From DATMRF01 sp035566435 (GTDB lineage Bacteria > Verrucomicrobiota > Verrucomicrobiia > Limisphaerales > UBA8199), in the NCBI GenBank assembly GCA_035566435.1, contig DATMRF010000044.1, forward strand, positions 71,934 to 135,933: a stretch of DNA of 64,000 nucleotides, given 5' to 3'. The stretch's first letter is position 1, and every line of letters starts with the position of its first letter. The translations under genes were made by a program, and so were the position numbers. Below the pieces are notes generated by a model that was not told the origin of the DNA, did not search any database, and saw nothing but the letters and a program-made list of their open reading frames with translations. Below are positions 63,478-64,000 of the stretch, piece by piece.

Positions 63478-64000
63478 TTAATCCACAAGTCTGAGGGTCT
63501 CAACGATGCTGCGTTTGGCCGCTGCACGCGCGGGAACATACGCGCTAAACAAACCGATGAGCGCCGCCACCCCCAGGGTCTCCGCCAGCACAAAAGGAGG
63601 AACATGCAATGAAACAAAAGGGCCAAGGGCATCAGCGTTGAGCGCGAAAACCTTGAACAGTCCAAACGCCACCCCGCAACCAATCGCTCCTCCCGATAAA
63701 GCCACAATCAACGATTCGCCCACAAGCAGCCTCAAGATCACCCCCGAGGGAAATCCTATCGAGCGCATTACCGCGATTTCGCTCCGACGCTCGCGAATGG
63801 ACATCGCCGCCGTGTTTGCCGCGACCAGCCCAATTGCCACGACGGCCACCAGGCCGAGAAACTCGGCCAGTTTCATGAAAATACGATAGCGACCCAGAAT
63901 GCCGCCAATTGCCGCTGCTTCAGAAACGCTTCGTGTTTCTGCCGAGGAATTGGCGAATTGGTTATCAAGCGCGGCACAAACTTCAGGAACCACCCTTGAA
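63478..64000 (-). CDS. FtsX-like ABC transporter permease, 5' part beyond the window
   Basis: The C-terminal 174 codons of a second permease. LAEFLGLVAVVAIGLVAANTAAMSIRERRSEIAVMRSIGFPSGVILRLLVGESLIVALSGG is the FtsX-fold core, ending in YVPARAAAKRSIVETLRLVD. The frame is open to the right edge, and the GTG at 63993 is not the real start because such proteins are about 390 aa. It pairs with the neighbour permease in a heterodimer (inference). Confidence 0.9.
   Translation of the reverse strand, partial: SRVVPEVCAALDNQFANSSAETRSVSEAAAIGGILGRYRIFMKLAEFLGLVAVVAIGLVAANTAAMSIRERRSEIAVMRSIGFPSGVILRLLVGESLIVALSGGAIGCGVAFGLFKVFALNADALGPFVSLHVPPFVLAETLGVAALIGLFSAYVPARAAAKRSIVETLRLVD

Overview
This window looks like a chromosomal segment of a GC-rich Verrucomicrobiota bacterium, probably of the Pedosphaera/Limisphaerales type; that assignment is inferred from gene style, not from a marker-gene comparison. 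The pointers are a giant repetitive beta-helix 'choice-of-anchor Q' type secreted protein, a propeller-type sensor kinase, a secreted GH2-family protein, fused MFS/spermidine-synthase-like proteins, many Tat or lipoprotein exports, and spacers full of short-period tandem repeats. I see no rRNA, tRNA, CRISPR array, transposase or phage gene.

Layout. 1-8.9 kb: the N-terminal part of a giant secreted beta-helix protein (minus strand, runs off the left edge with at least 2964 codons). 9.0-13.0 kb: a LuxR-type response regulator and a large propeller sensor kinase on the same strand. 13.0-15.4 kb: a gene graveyard with remnants of an AarF/UbiB kinase, a BspA-type leucine-rich repeat protein and a sialidase-like protein, plus one small CxxC protein. 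15.3-23.2 kb: a secreted GH2-like protein divergent from an NtrC-type sigma-54 activator (with a candidate sigma-54 promoter in front of the activator), class II fructose-bisphosphate aldolase with a terminator, and two tandem Hsp20 genes with a terminator. 23.2-33.5 kb: an MFS/spermidine-synthase fusion with tandem repeats inside its reading frame, an SDR, an aquaporin, murJ, cystathionine gamma-synthase-like gene plus folA, and the amrS/amrB pair of the AmmeMemoRadiSam system. 33.5-40.2 kb: a minus-strand run pgk-tpiA-secG, then an oligopeptide ABC transporter (binding lipoprotein and two permeases). 40.2-46.7 kb: a repeat-bearing spacer, a large secreted protein of unknown function interrupted by an in-frame TAG, a TPR protein, small proteins, an astacin-like protease and an outer-membrane beta-barrel candidate. 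46.7-55.8 kb: a two-subunit molybdenum hydroxylase, a GNAT, a Tat-exported ferritin-like protein, a SulP transporter, an MDR oxidoreductase and a lipoprotein. 55.8-58.1 kb: a non-coding stretch packed with many families of short tandem repeats and a duplicated ~150-bp element. 58.1-64 kb: msrP with a truncated msrQ, an alpha/beta hydrolase and a TetR regulator that appear to share operators, and the adaptor plus two FtsX-type permeases of a MacAB-like exporter, cut by the right edge.

How they may work together. The pgk-tpiA-secG cluster and the aldolase are housekeeping central metabolism. The kinase/regulator pair may control the co-oriented beta-helix surface protein. The TetR gene and the hydrolase each have a sigma-70-like promoter overlapped by the same ACATACCAACT-type palindrome, which is the best-supported regulatory circuit here. 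Across the window, 7-bp and 10-bp tandem arrays occur in spacers and have also entered reading frames (MFS/spermidine synthase; the C-terminal tail of the peptide-binding lipoprotein). This repeat behaviour is the most unusual property of the segment.
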